64,000 nt of DNA. It comes from Pseudoalteromonas tunicata. GTDB taxonomy: Bacteria; Pseudomonadota; Gammaproteobacteria; Enterobacterales; Alteromonadaceae. The stretch spans positions 2,024,001 to 2,088,000 of the forward strand of contig NZ_CP011032.1 in the NCBI RefSeq assembly GCF_002310815.1, read 5' to 3'. Under the pieces are notes generated by a model. It did no database searches, was not told where the DNA came from, and saw only the letters and a program-made list of their open reading frames with translations. Made by a program: the position numbers and the translations under genes. Positions 27,894 through 37,440 of this stretch are shown piece after piece. Position 1 is the stretch's first letter. Every line of letters starts with the position of its first letter.

Positions 27894-28328
27894 ATGAACT
27901 TAGTCGATACAGACTACTTAGGGATCGTCACTAACGGCAAAGTAACCATCCATTCCAATGCAATCGACGAGATTAACATCGCGACGGAGGGCCTCACAGT
28001 CAATGGTGTCAAATCCCTCGGAAAAAAATTAAATTGGGATCACAATTTACTGGCTTTTTCGATAGGTACAACCACCCGTACACTCGAACGTTACAGTGCA
28101 GACAAAAAACGCTTAGGAGCAAAAGTAAGCGAAAATGCATTAGAGATAGCGCGAATATCGTCACAAGGAACGGCTTACTTTGGTGATGTTAAACGCTGGA
28201 ATGAATGGTTAAATACACCCAACACCCAGTTTGGTAATCAAGAGCCAAAATCAGTGATACATACAATTCGCGGCAGAGAATTAATAAAGCGCGTTTTGTT
28301 AGGACTAGAATACGGATTCACAGCTTAG
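27894..28328 (+). CDS. Xre/MbcA/ParS-type antitoxin
   Basis: 144 residues. A divergent Xre-like N-terminal HTH (LLAFSIGTTTRTLERYSADKKRL) and the C-terminal DUF2384 toxin-binding domain (FGDVKRWNEWLNTPNTQFGNQEPKSVI...RGRELIKRVLLGLEYG) are both visible. A GAGG ribosome-binding site lies 5 bases before the ATG. It neutralises the RES toxin encoded directly downstream; the stop TAG overlaps the toxin's GTG start by one base. Antitoxins of this type repress their own operon. Confidence 0.9.
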   Translation: MNLVDTDYLGIVTNGKVTIHSNAIDEINIATEGLTVNGVKSLGKKLNWDHNLLAFSIGTTTRTLERYSADKKRLGAKVSENALEIARISSQGTAYFGDVKRWNEWLNTPNTQFGNQEPKSVIHTIRGRELIKRVLLGLEYGFTA

Positions 28329-28801
28329 TGATCTGCTATCGAATTGCACCCAAAAAACACAATGATATATCAAGTGCTTTAACTGGGCTTGGAGGCTTAT
28401 ACGCAATGGGTCGATGGCATTTTATTGGCAAACCCGTTGTTTACACAGCAAGCTCTCGATCACTTGCCATGCTGGAGCGACTAGTTAACGATACCACCGA
28501 TATTTTGAGTACCAATCTCAGTGTTACCACAATTCAAATCCCTGATGATTTGCGCATAAAAAGGCTTGTCGCATCAGAGCTCCCCATCGCTTGGGATGAC
28601 CACCCATACATTAACGATACACAAGCAATTGGCTCGCACTGGCTAAACTCTCTCGAATCTGCTGTTCTGCAAGTGCCATCGAGCTTGTGTCATGATGAAT
28701 ATAACTTTTTAATTAATCCGGCACATCCAGATTGCAATCAAATAAAATGCATTGATAGCAAAGATTTTTTCTACCCCAATAGATTAGCCATAAAACTGTA
28801 A
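28328..28801 (+). CDS. RES domain NAD-degrading toxin
   Basis: 157 residues of the RES family. The name-giving Arg (YRIAPKKH), Glu (LAMLERLV) and Ser (LESAVLQVPSS) regions are present, together with GLGGLYAMGRWH and VVYTASS. RES toxins deplete NAD+. It starts at a GTG within TAGTG, so expression depends on translation of the antitoxin. The pair is a complete toxin-antitoxin module next to the island boundary. Confidence 0.9.
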   Translation: MICYRIAPKKHNDISSALTGLGGLYAMGRWHFIGKPVVYTASSRSLAMLERLVNDTTDILSTNLSVTTIQIPDDLRIKRLVASELPIAWDDHPYINDTQAIGSHWLNSLESAVLQVPSSLCHDEYNFLINPAHPDCNQIKCIDSKDFFYPNRLAIKL

Positions 28802-29291
28802 CTGCTGTTCATACTGATTTGAGCTATTTTTTAATATCGTTGTTTTTTCGTAGCCAAGACAAGCAGCCTTCTTCTCTGAGCTAAACATTTTTACCACGGC
28901 TATGTAAATAGGCCGCCACGCCATCTTTTGAACCGGGTATATAAGTAAATAGCGCTATATTTTTGAGCTTATCTTGGCCTGTCAAAATTTGCATGACATG
29001 TCTATTCGACTTAAAAAGTTTTTTAACCCGATTGGTTCTTTGACTGTTTCCAAGTGCGTTTACAAAAGCAATGCATGGGCAGATAACATAAATATTGGTG
29101 GTAGGCGAATTAGTTATTTCAAGCATAGCCAGTGCCTTAGTGCTCGGCACAATTATTGGCGCGATGGTGGTATTAGAAATACGTTAATGACGCAATGTTA
29201 ATTAAAGGAAGGAACCTATCATTACAAGAGAGCGAGAAATCGAAAATTAAAGAGCGCGCCTATACCATTGATAAAAAGCATAAAAATGAAT
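28802..29291. other. intergenic stretch with unsupported small frames
   Basis: 490 bases. A minus frame (28881-29150, 89 codons) and a plus frame overlap and neither shows a known motif. A short plus frame around 29095-29178 encodes one strongly hydrophobic segment ending VVLEIR. These may be remnants of genes lost beside the RES module. Confidence 0.3.
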
Positions 29292-29328
29292 AAAAAGCAC
29301 TTATACCGAAAGGTTAAGTGCTTTTTTA
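29292..29328. terminator. bidirectional terminator after lodB-like gene
   Basis: AAAAAGCACTTA inverted with TAAGTGCTTTTTT around a 12-base loop. It ends the minus-strand oxidase operon whose stop lies at 29333. Confidence 0.85.
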
Positions 29329-29332
29329 TTTT

Positions 29333-30439
29333 TTAAGCAGATCGTCTTTGCCAGAAATCAGAATTATTCCATCTTGTTTCTTGCTGATATACCTGTTTAT
29401 GTATCTGACAATACTGTTTAAAATTATTAACAACGTCATCTTGATAAACTAATAAAGGTTTTTGGGTCTTTTCAATAATAGAGGCATGAATTGCTTTAGC
29501 CGCAAAACAAGCTGAACTGATAGCAAAGCCTAATCCCATAGAAGAAATAGGATCAAAAGATGCTGCAGCATCACCTATTGCCACAAAGTTTTTCAAGGGA
29601 GTACCTTCGCTCAATTGAGAACTCGCATTACGTAACCATAACTTATCACTCACACTCTGACTGCCACTAATGCGCTTTTTAACGTGCTTAGTTTTCGCCA
29701 ATTCAAAATTCCAATAATCTGGTTTATTTAATTTAAGCTCTTTAATAATGTCCATATCGGTAAAAAAGGTCACCACTGCTTTTTCATTTGGTAAGGCTGC
29801 ACAATACCACCAACCATTTTCAGTTGTTTCAATCAGTTGCTCTTGTGTTAGCGCTAATCCAGATACATTTAAAAAACAACCCACTCCCATCAAATCGTCT
29901 TTCTTGTGCCGACTTAAGCCAAGTGATTTACTAATATGAGCATTGCGGCCACTACCATCAACTAAAAAATTAGCTCTGATCTGAATTGAACCTCGAACAG
30001 AATGCAGTAAATGTACGACCCAAGTATTGTCTGCTTGCTGTTCAAAGTTAATATCAGCGCAATCAAGTAAAACATTCCCCCCAACTGCAACAAAATTATA
30101 CAAAAGTGATGTATCAAATTCAGAACGTTGTAATTGATAGGTATTTCCAGCGGCGGTAAATAAACTACTGTGCTCATTAGCCGATTGACTCCCCCAATAA
30201 CTTGTATTGCCATAATTTTCAGTTATAAACTCACTGCTCTGATTGATATCAGCCACATTTAAGTAATCCATAAACTCAAAAATACTTGCGGTGACATGCT
30301 CGCCTACTCGAGTTTGTTGCAGGTCACTGTTATCAATAATCAGGACTTGTTTATTGGCATGATTGCGTAATGATATCCCGCAGGCGGCCCCCGCAGGGCC
30401 CGCCCCAACAATCAGTACATCGACTTCATGTTGTTCCAT
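29333..30439 (-). CDS. LodB-like FAD-dependent flavoprotein
   Basis: 368 residues of the flavin monooxygenase/tryptophan-halogenase-like fold. FAD-binding VGAGPAGAACGISL at residues 11-24, VDGSGRNA in the middle and FVAIGDAAASFDPISSMGLG near 300. LodB/GoxB proteins install the cysteine tryptophylquinone cofactor in their partner oxidase. The ATG lies 2 bases after the oxidase stop, with its AAGG ribosome-binding site inside the upstream gene, so the two are tightly coupled. Its position makes this role far more likely than a halogenase. Confidence 0.85.
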   Translation of the reverse strand: MEQHEVDVLIVGAGPAGAACGISLRNHANKQVLIIDNSDLQQTRVGEHVTASIFEFMDYLNVADINQSSEFITENYGNTSYWGSQSANEHSSLFTAAGNTYQLQRSEFDTSLLYNFVAVGGNVLLDCADINFEQQADNTWVVHLLHSVRGSIQIRANFLVDGSGRNAHISKSLGLSRHKKDDLMGVGCFLNVSGLALTQEQLIETTENGWWYCAALPNEKAVVTFFTDMDIIKELKLNKPDYWNFELAKTKHVKKRISGSQSVSDKLWLRNASSQLSEGTPLKNFVAIGDAAASFDPISSMGLGFAISSACFAAKAIHASIIEKTQKPLLVYQDDVVNNFKQYCQIHKQVYQQETRWNNSDFWQRRSA

Positions 30440-30441
30440 GG

Positions 30442-32685
30442 TTAACGCCTTACTTTTGAGCCTGAGCGCGGCAAACCTAAACCGCCAGCGCTCACTTTAA
30501 TAGGTGCAAAAGCTCGTTCTGCAAAATACTGAACCATTAACCTGCCTTTTTCACTTTTTTGCTCAATCACTTTTCTATCATCATTGATAAAAAAAACAGG
30601 TACTGCGGTCCCGTCATCTGCGGAGTTTCCAGTAAGCTGACTTGTCGTTACTTCTTTATATTCAAATAATTCATTATTCCTCTCTTGCTCTGTAAAGTAA
30701 GGAAAACCTTGATTTTGGGCATTTTTATTTCGAATAAATGCCAATGCTGACCAATGTTCAACCATTTGAGTAAAACTATTAATTCCTCTTTGATAGTTCA
30801 CTTGTTGCCCTGCACTTAAATGGTTTTGTGCTTGCCCTAACTGGGTTTGTTCGCCAGTTAAAACGTCCCAAGGGCTTTGTGGTGGCCACCAATAACTATA
30901 ATAGGTCGGCGTAATTGGTTGTGGCGTTGAAGTGGTATCGGTTACGGTAACTTGCTCAATCGAACCTAATTGCAGCGTTTCGTTCATTGCTTTTAACCCT
31001 GCACTGTCAAACTCGCCTTCAATTTGCACTGTTGGGGTATTCAAACTTGCTTTAATAGTCGACATATCTTCGTCAACTTGTTCAACACTCAACAGCCAAG
31101 TTTGTATCGTTTGTGTTTTTTCTTCAGTTTTCAGCGTTGCTTTGTTAATTAAAGGCTCGGTAAAGTTCACAGGTTGAACGGTACATTGGAAGAAGTCAGC
31201 TTGCCAAGGACAGGCCATACGCTTTGTGAGATCACCTGGCTGGCAACCTCCGCCCTCACATTCATCACGTGAAGGTGTTAAGCCTGTTTCGTTATAGGCA
31301 CCTATGCCACCGTCATGAGCAATCACATAAGCAGATTCATACAAATTCGGGTTTTGTAAACTCCAAGTGACTTCAATACCCGGGCACATTGGTAAGCCAA
31401 CACAATTACCTATACTCGCTTTGTCTAATGGATGTACAGCAAATGGAGCAGGTTCTGGAGTGTCTTCAAATTTACCTAACGCCCACTGCCCCAGTAAAAA
31501 CAGCTGTGTATCATCGAGTGCCATAAACTTTTCAACTGTGGTATTACTCACCGAGTTACTACCTGAATTCATTGGCATCATCGGCAATTGGCCGCCATTA
31601 ACATCACTAAAAAGCGTTTCCTGAGGCTTTTCTATGGCACCAATTTTAAGATCCGGTTTTCTAAAGTAATCATAATAAGCCTGTCTTTTGCTGCGGTTTG
31701 CTTCTGAATTATCTGCAAAATTAAACTGATAGCTAAAAAAACCACTCATGGACTGAACATTAGCTACCCACTGATAATTACTGATCCGTTCAATAATAGG
31801 CAGGATATCGCGCTTATAGTTGGCAATGTAATCAACATTAAAATGGCCATTTGAAAATAAACTTGGCACTAAATTTTTATAGCGAACACCAATGTCAAAA
31901 AAGGTGTCATCTAAGCTAGAAATATTGACAATTTCAGGAGCAAAGTCAGGTGACCCCACCACAACCCAAGCTTTCAAAGTCACGGTTGTTCCATCTTTAT
32001 AAGTTACTTCGCAATAAACAGGACCATCAGCAGTATCGTCATGCCAAGTATCTGAGCCTCCGTAACTCGTTAATGCTTCGTCACCTCCTGCATGTCCATA
32101 ACCACCAAATACAATCAAACGGCCCTTATTATCGGTTTTTAAAGTCCCCAATGTATTAACTGCAGAGCCATATTGCGGTTTGGCTGTAGGGAATGAGCCA
32201 TGTTTATAACTTGGCGGAATTGAAGCTCTATCAAAATCAACACCAGATACATTACATCCAGAAATCGATCGTGGACCCGGATCTATTATTAAGCTTTTCC
32301 TGTTAACTGCATCGGCATTTCTCAATGGTACCTTTCGAGCTGTATAGCTATTGGTTTCGCCGTAAAGTAGATTTCCCTGTAATTCACTGTATTGATACCA
32401 AGCTGCTTTTTTATTGGCTAAATGAACTGTCCAGACGATTGCTTCAATTCGATCATCATCTAAAGTGATTTCTGTTTCGCCATCAAAAAGCTTAAATACC
32501 TGCCCCTGACGTTTTATTCGCCCCGCTGTATCTTTAAAAAACGTAACAGGTAAGCCTGATTCTGGTTCAAGCGGTAAACCACCAATTGATTCTGGGCTCA
32601 AACATTCGCGACTTTCGATTTTATCGCACATTTCGCTGTTACCGAGACGGGCAACACCGACTGAGGGATGGATTTTTAAATTCAT
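30442..32685 (-). CDS. LodA/GoxA-like CTQ-dependent amino-acid oxidase
   Basis: About 747 residues of the LodA-like quinoprotein family, which oxidise amino acids with release of ammonia and hydrogen peroxide. It opens NLKIHPSVGVARLGNSE as family members do. Counting from the first of three adjacent Met codons (32691), CPWQADFFQC places Asp499 four residues before Cys503, the spacing of catalytic Asp and CTQ cysteine in LodA and GoxA; YYSYWWPPQSP supplies Trp601/602 for the crosslink. AAGGA before the triple ATG favours the third, at 32685. No signal peptide is seen; family members are exported without one. Substrate (Lys, Gly or another) is not determined. Confidence 0.9.
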   Translation of the reverse strand: MNLKIHPSVGVARLGNSEMCDKIESRECLSPESIGGLPLEPESGLPVTFFKDTAGRIKRQGQVFKLFDGETEITLDDDRIEAIVWTVHLANKKAAWYQYSELQGNLLYGETNSYTARKVPLRNADAVNRKSLIIDPGPRSISGCNVSGVDFDRASIPPSYKHGSFPTAKPQYGSAVNTLGTLKTDNKGRLIVFGGYGHAGGDEALTSYGGSDTWHDDTADGPVYCEVTYKDGTTVTLKAWVVVGSPDFAPEIVNISSLDDTFFDIGVRYKNLVPSLFSNGHFNVDYIANYKRDILPIIERISNYQWVANVQSMSGFFSYQFNFADNSEANRSKRQAYYDYFRKPDLKIGAIEKPQETLFSDVNGGQLPMMPMNSGSNSVSNTTVEKFMALDDTQLFLLGQWALGKFEDTPEPAPFAVHPLDKASIGNCVGLPMCPGIEVTWSLQNPNLYESAYVIAHDGGIGAYNETGLTPSRDECEGGGCQPGDLTKRMACPWQADFFQCTVQPVNFTEPLINKATLKTEEKTQTIQTWLLSVEQVDEDMSTIKASLNTPTVQIEGEFDSAGLKAMNETLQLGSIEQVTVTDTTSTPQPITPTYYSYWWPPQSPWDVLTGEQTQLGQAQNHLSAGQQVNYQRGINSFTQMVEHWSALAFIRNKNAQNQGFPYFTEQERNNELFEYKEVTTSQLTGNSADDGTAVPVFFINDDRKVIEQKSEKGRLMVQYFAERAFAPIKVSAGGLGLPRSGSKVRR

Positions 32686-33080
32686 CATCATATCCTTGAG
32701 TGATTAATGGGTTCAGTTAAAATTAAAATACACCTAAAAAGGGGAATTAATTCAAGTACGTCGAAGTGTAGTACATAAATCAGAAACAGAATTAAAATTA
32801 AGCTCTGTGTTCGTAATTCTAGAGAGAACTAAAATAAAACACTGAACAAAAATAACTTAAGACCATGTTATATAATGATTTTTATTTTTACAGCTATCGA
32901 TAAATTCTAAAAAACTGTAATAGATTGTTATAAAACGCCCTTGCTAACATTTACCCAACATCCGCACGATTGACCAATTATCACTTAAGCAAAAACAACC
33001 CAACATTTCAGACCTATTGTTACCTCAAAACACCGAAAACGCCGCATCACAGACAATAAATAAACGTAGGAATAAACATC
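32686..33080. other. upstream region of the oxidase operon
   Basis: 395 AT-rich bases that must hold the promoter of the minus-strand oxidase pair and of the small plus-strand frames. No operator-like palindrome stands out. Confidence 0.3.
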
Positions 33081-33149
33081 ATGAAGGTATCAAAATTCGA
33101 CATCGCTTTAGCAACGGCCTTAACTTTTTTTATAGTTGGCGGCCAATAA
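33081..33149 (+). CDS. small hydrophobic peptide, 22 residues
   Basis: An ATG with TAGGA 9 bases upstream opens a 22-codon frame with a hydrophobic centre (IALATALTFFIVGG). Its TAA overlaps the ATG of the next small frame as TAATG. Not recognised. The good ribosome-binding site and the coupling argue for translation; the length makes it uncertain. Confidence 0.4.
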   Translation: MKVSKFDIALATALTFFIVGGQ

Positions 33150-33235
33150 TGGCTGGTATGGCAAGTGTTTTAGTAATAGGTTGCGTTATTGCAGCCGCAC
33201 ACAACATAGACAACAACGACAAGTTTTTCGCTTAA
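33149..33235 (+). CDS. small membrane peptide, 28 residues
   Basis: A 28-codon frame coupled by TAATG to the one before. It has one hydrophobic segment (MASVLVIGCVIAAA) and a polar Asn/Asp-rich tail (HNIDNNDKFFA). A longer frame of 72 codons includes it from 33017 but lacks a start signal. Function unknown; a strong terminator follows 60 bases later, consistent with a short transcript. Confidence 0.4.
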   Translation: MAGMASVLVIGCVIAAAHNIDNNDKFFA

Positions 33236-33293
33236 CAGCAGATAAGAATAAATGACAAAAAAGTTACTACGGTCATGTGGTGTAGCGCCCAAT

Positions 33294-33332
33294 AAAAAAC
33301 GGGCTTAGCGTGTTTGCACTAAGCCCGTTTTT
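33294..33332. terminator. bidirectional terminator
   Basis: AAAAACGGGCTTAG inverted with CTAAGCCCGTTTTT. It ends the small-peptide transcript on plus and the chemoreceptor gene on minus. Confidence 0.88.
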
Positions 33333-33352
33333 AGCTGTTAGATTAAAGAAGC

Positions 33353-35344
33353 TTAGCGATGTCCTTTACTTAATTCGTACAAACGGTTTGATAACTCGGA
33401 TGACGAATGACTCACTCTGGCTAACTCGGTGGCATCTTTTGAGTTGAGATCATTACTCACCCGTATGCTTTCAGCCAGTTGATTTATTTCACTCGATACA
33501 CTCGATTGTTCACTGGCCGCTACAGCAATTTGTGAGGTACTGAGGCCAATTCCGGTAAATACCTCAATAATTTCTTTAAAACCCGCGAGTACTTTTTCAG
33601 TTCGTTTTAAAGACTCAACCGACATGGTTTGTGAGCTTACAATTACCTCTACACCTTTTGCCGCAGATGTTTGAAGCTGCGCTATCATACCTTCTATTTT
33701 ACTTGCCGACTCTTGTGAACGACCAGCTAAAGTGCGCACCTCATCTGCAACCACAGCAAACCCCCGACCCTGTTCACCGGCCCTTGCCGCTTCTATTGCA
33801 GCATTTAACGCTAACAAATTGGTTTGCTCTGAAATACTTTTTATCACATCAAGCATTGCACCCATTTGTTGCGCATCGGTCGCTAAACGATTAATAATAT
33901 CGGCCGTTTGTTGCAAAACCTCAGACAAAGCTTGATTCGCTTTGCTGTTTTCGGTTACATCTTCCATCCGTCGATGCACCAAGTTTTGTGTTTCATCTAC
34001 AGATTCAGAGGTCGCCTTAGTATTTTGTGCAACTTCTGATGCACTGGCCGACATTTCAGTAATAGCGGCAGCTAACATGTTGTTTTCTGTTAACTGTGAC
34101 TCAGCGCGCTGTTTCAACATCGATGACATCTCGTTTAATTGTTTGGCACGTACTTGAGATTCTGTCGCTTCTTCGGCAATTTGGCCTAACAAACCATTTA
34201 AATGCTCACCGTATTGATTAACCGCTTCTTTTAATTTACCAATTTCATCAAGTCGCTCAATGTGGAGTTTTGCGGTACTTCCGCCACTGATCAGCATACG
34301 AATTTGCTCCGTGGTTTCATTCACCCACCCCATTACTTTATTAGCATTAAAAATCAAAATGGCTACAAACACTAAAATCATTGGGATCAAGGTGGCATAT
34401 AAACTAAAGCTCAAATTGTTTACGGGTTCTTCAATAACCGCTTCAGGCAGTACAATACCAATTTTCATCTCTTGTTCTGGCATATCTAATAAGGCCAAAA
34501 AAGACGCGCTGTCTTTAACAACACCCTCTGGTAATTCACTAATTGTTTCACCGCTCTTAATTGCATCTAATAAAGGTTTTAAGCTTTTATCTTTTGTCAC
34601 TACATCATCAAGCTTTAACATATCGATAGAGGTAGCACGGATATTTGGAAAACTGATAATTTGCTCTTCTTGGCCTAATAAAAAACTAAAACCGCCAGAA
34701 TCTTGATTTTGACGTTCAAATAGTTTGTCTAACCCTGCCAACTTTAAATCAACTGTAGCCACGCCCCAAAAACGGCCATCGCGTTTAATCGGCACAGTAC
34801 AGGTAACCATTGCTGTGCCACTTGTTGTATCTTCATAAGCTTGTGACCAAGAACATTGACCTGATTGAAGACTACGTCCAACGGTGTACCACGTTTCATT
34901 ATGATAGCCTGCACCACCGGCCTGATTGTAATCATCAATTTTGTCTAATTTACCCGAACTGTTGCGTGCCCAAAAAAACGACTTTCTTTCAACGCCATTA
35001 CTAAACATATTCGGCTCAGGCCAAATGCCGCCACCGGAAATATTGGCATTACCGAAATGGTCGATAATAGTTGGGAATATTTGGTTAAATTCGGTTTCTT
35101 GCAGAGGTAAGTTTTGCGCAAGTGCGGCTAAGTTTTGAGTGACCACAGCGCCTTTACTCAACTCAGTTCTAACTTCATTGGCGCTTGCCAATACCCTAAG
35201 CAACTCTTTATTCTCGACTTCTTTTTGCATGAGTGGCAAAGCAAGGGATTGCATCACAACATAAATGAGTACTATCGCGGTAAATAATAAGCCAGCACTA
35301 AGAAAGCTCGCTTTACTCGATATCAATAACACCTTTTTTTCCAT
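33353..35344 (-). CDS. methyl-accepting chemotaxis protein with Cache sensor
   Basis: 663 residues. An N-terminal membrane helix, a periplasmic double-Cache domain (about 45-310, with [29 protein letters not shown] and [21 protein letters not shown]), a second membrane helix (about 315-335), a HAMP-like segment and the signalling hairpin tip [35 protein letters not shown]. Double-Cache receptors mostly sense amino acids or organic acids; the ligand is not evident. Single gene. Confidence 0.93.
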   Translation of the reverse strand: MEKKVLLISSKASFLSAGLLFTAIVLIYVVMQSLALPLMQKEVENKELLRVLASANEVRTELSKGAVVTQNLAALAQNLPLQETEFNQIFPTIIDHFGNANISGGGIWPEPNMFSNGVERKSFFWARNSSGKLDKIDDYNQAGGAGYHNETWYTVGRSLQSGQCSWSQAYEDTTSGTAMVTCTVPIKRDGRFWGVATVDLKLAGLDKLFERQNQDSGGFSFLLGQEEQIISFPNIRATSIDMLKLDDVVTKDKSLKPLLDAIKSGETISELPEGVVKDSASFLALLDMPEQEMKIGIVLPEAVIEEPVNNLSFSLYATLIPMILVFVAILIFNANKVMGWVNETTEQIRMLISGGSTAKLHIERLDEIGKLKEAVNQYGEHLNGLLGQIAEEATESQVRAKQLNEMSSMLKQRAESQLTENNMLAAAITEMSASASEVAQNTKATSESVDETQNLVHRRMEDVTENSKANQALSEVLQQTADIINRLATDAQQMGAMLDVIKSISEQTNLLALNAAIEAARAGEQGRGFAVVADEVRTLAGRSQESASKIEGMIAQLQTSAAKGVEVIVSSQTMSVESLKRTEKVLAGFKEIIEVFTGIGLSTSQIAVAASEQSSVSSEINQLAESIRVSNDLNSKDATELARVSHSSSELSNRLYELSKGHR

Positions 35345-36079
35345 CGTTATAGCCTCAATCTTGGAGTAACGTAGCAGTGGGTTACGCGTAACAAATCGTT
35401 TATTTAAAAAGGCTTAAAAGAATTAAATTAAGCCCAGTTTTATCATTATCGGCAGCAGTTGGTTTTTTATGATAAAAAACACACAAAAACAACGTCAACT
35501 AGGCCTAGTTATTTAATAAATTATGTTTAAACATATAAAAGCGTAGTTCATGTTGACGTCAACGAAAGTAATTATTGAATTAACCTTAAGTTTGTTTAGT
35601 GGATGTCGCGGGTTTTAGTTTAGATAAATAAATCAATTGCTTGATGCTATGTTAAGGTTTTCTATCTAGCACTTTTGGCATAAAACCCAAACTATTGTGA
35701 TGTGCAAAACACATTTTCGAGTTAAAAATTGAAAGTTCTTATTGCAGAGTTTCGTGACTTTTTATCACTTTGTACCAAAATAATTGCCAACAATAGATTT
35801 TGCCTTATTACTTTATTTTAGGTAGCCCACTTAAAGGCCCTTACATTAAAGCTACATTTTTTAAAGCTAAATGTGGCGTAGCGCACAGATAACCCAAACA
35901 GCTAACTGCACTCTGTAATAAAACAAGCCACCTTTAAAAAATTGTACCTTCATTCAACGGTGCAGTGTTTTTTATCAGGGTTTTTTATTAGGGTTTTTTA
36001 GCTGCGTTTTGAGTGCAGCTTTTAAACCACAACCATACACACACCCAAGCGCTCAGCACATTAAATTAGAAGTGACAAC
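35345..36079. other. 735-base intergenic region
   Basis: AT-rich DNA between divergent genes. Aside from GGGTTTTTTA-type direct repeats near 35980-36010, nothing with clear structure or coding was found. Confidence 0.3.
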
Positions 36080-37390
36080 ATGAACAAATTAATACGATTT
36101 TGGTTCGACTTACGTGCAAGCTTTTGGTTTTTACCCTCTTTGATGGTGTCGCTCAGTATCGCTTTAGCACTTGTATTAATTGCAATAGATTCGGCCCATT
36201 TTAGCCAGCACCTTAAACAATGGCCAAGAATGTTTGGGGTCGGAGCCGAAGGCGCACGCCAAATGCTCGGCACTTTAGCTGGTTCAATGATGACAGTAAT
36301 GGGAATAAGCTTTTCGATGACATTGCTGGCGCTAGTGCAAGCATCAACTCAATATACCTCTCGGGTACTGCGAACTTTTATGCGCAGCCGAGTAACCCAA
36401 ACCACTTTGGGGGTGTTTGCTAGTATTTTTGTGTATTGCCTAATTGTGCTGCGCACCATTCGCGGCACTGCCGGAGTTGATGAATTTGTGCTATTTATTG
36501 CCTTTATCATGTCTCTCGTTGGCGTGGCAGTGCTGATTTATTTTATTCATCACATTGCCTCGTCAATTCAAGCATCAAGCATAATCGCCTTGGTTGCTAA
36601 AGAAACGTATGCAGCAATCGATGTGCTTTTACCGCACACACTATGCCCAACACTTGGCAAACAGCACAATCTAGCAGTGATTTTGGCCGAACACGATAAA
36701 AGAAGCTGGTATCCCATTGCGGCACATAAGAGTGGCTATATTCAAAGCATTAATCATGCTGAACTGCTCAAACTAGCAGAAGACAACAAAACCATAGTAA
36801 AAATGGAGCATGCCATTGGTGCATTTGCAGTAAAAGATACCGCACTGGTTTCACTTGCTCTCACCTTTGCACCAACACAAAAAACCATTGCTGCATTTAA
36901 TCAAGCGTACAGCATTAGCCGCCATCGCACCGTAGCGCAAGATCCTGCTTTTGGGATCAGGCAAATTGTAGATATCGCCTTAAAAGCGCTCTCGCCTGGC
37001 GTAAACGATACCTCAACCGCAGTGATGTGTATCGATTATTTAACCTCAATTATGGCGCGGCTAGTAAATAGGCAATTTCCACCACGCTATAGATACGAGC
37101 AGCAAACATTACGCGTAGTCGCAATTGAGCCTAGTTTTGAAGGGTTATTAGTCGAAGCGTTTGAACAAATTCGAACAAACGCCATCACCAATGTCGCAAT
37201 ATTAGCGCGATTACTCAGCGCACTTGAGACCATTGGCAGCCTAACTACCACACCCAGCCAATTTCATGCCCTGAATGAACAATTACATTGCCTAGATGAA
37301 CTAATAGAGCGCAACATAAAATCAAGCCACGATAGCACTTGGCTCAAAAACCGCTTAACCGCAGTGGCCAAAACCCTAAAGCCACATTAA
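36080..37390 (+). CDS. DUF2254 family membrane protein
   Basis: 436 residues with four N-terminal membrane helices and a long soluble C-terminal half. The TLAGSMMTVMGISFSMTLLALVQASTQYTSRVLRTFMRS block and the later FGIRQIVDIALKALSPGVNDTSTAVMCIDYL block identify DUF2254, a family of unknown function in the inner membrane. Single gene. Confidence 0.87.
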   Translation: MNKLIRFWFDLRASFWFLPSLMVSLSIALALVLIAIDSAHFSQHLKQWPRMFGVGAEGARQMLGTLAGSMMTVMGISFSMTLLALVQASTQYTSRVLRTFMRSRVTQTTLGVFASIFVYCLIVLRTIRGTAGVDEFVLFIAFIMSLVGVAVLIYFIHHIASSIQASSIIALVAKETYAAIDVLLPHTLCPTLGKQHNLAVILAEHDKRSWYPIAAHKSGYIQSINHAELLKLAEDNKTIVKMEHAIGAFAVKDTALVSLALTFAPTQKTIAAFNQAYSISRHRTVAQDPAFGIRQIVDIALKALSPGVNDTSTAVMCIDYLTSIMARLVNRQFPPRYRYEQQTLRVVAIEPSFEGLLVEAFEQIRTNAITNVAILARLLSALETIGSLTTTPSQFHALNEQLHCLDELIERNIKSSHDSTWLKNRLTAVAKTLKPH

Positions 37391-37440
37391 TAGCTTAAGG
37401 GTTTGTTAAAATTTAAATTAAATAAAACAAAACCTTAAAG

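Noticed and set aside
28881..29150. 89-codon minus frame and an overlapping plus frame after the RES toxin
   Set aside because: No recognised motif, no start signal, and the two frames shadow each other; kept only as possible debris.
29333..30439. Tryptophan halogenase
   Set aside because: The fold is shared, but coupling to the LodA-like gene makes a LodB role more likely.
31200..31215. Cys494 in CPWQADF as the CTQ cysteine of the LodA-like protein
   Set aside because: The cysteine four residues after Asp499 (Cys503) fits the known Asp-x3-Cys spacing of LodA and GoxA better.
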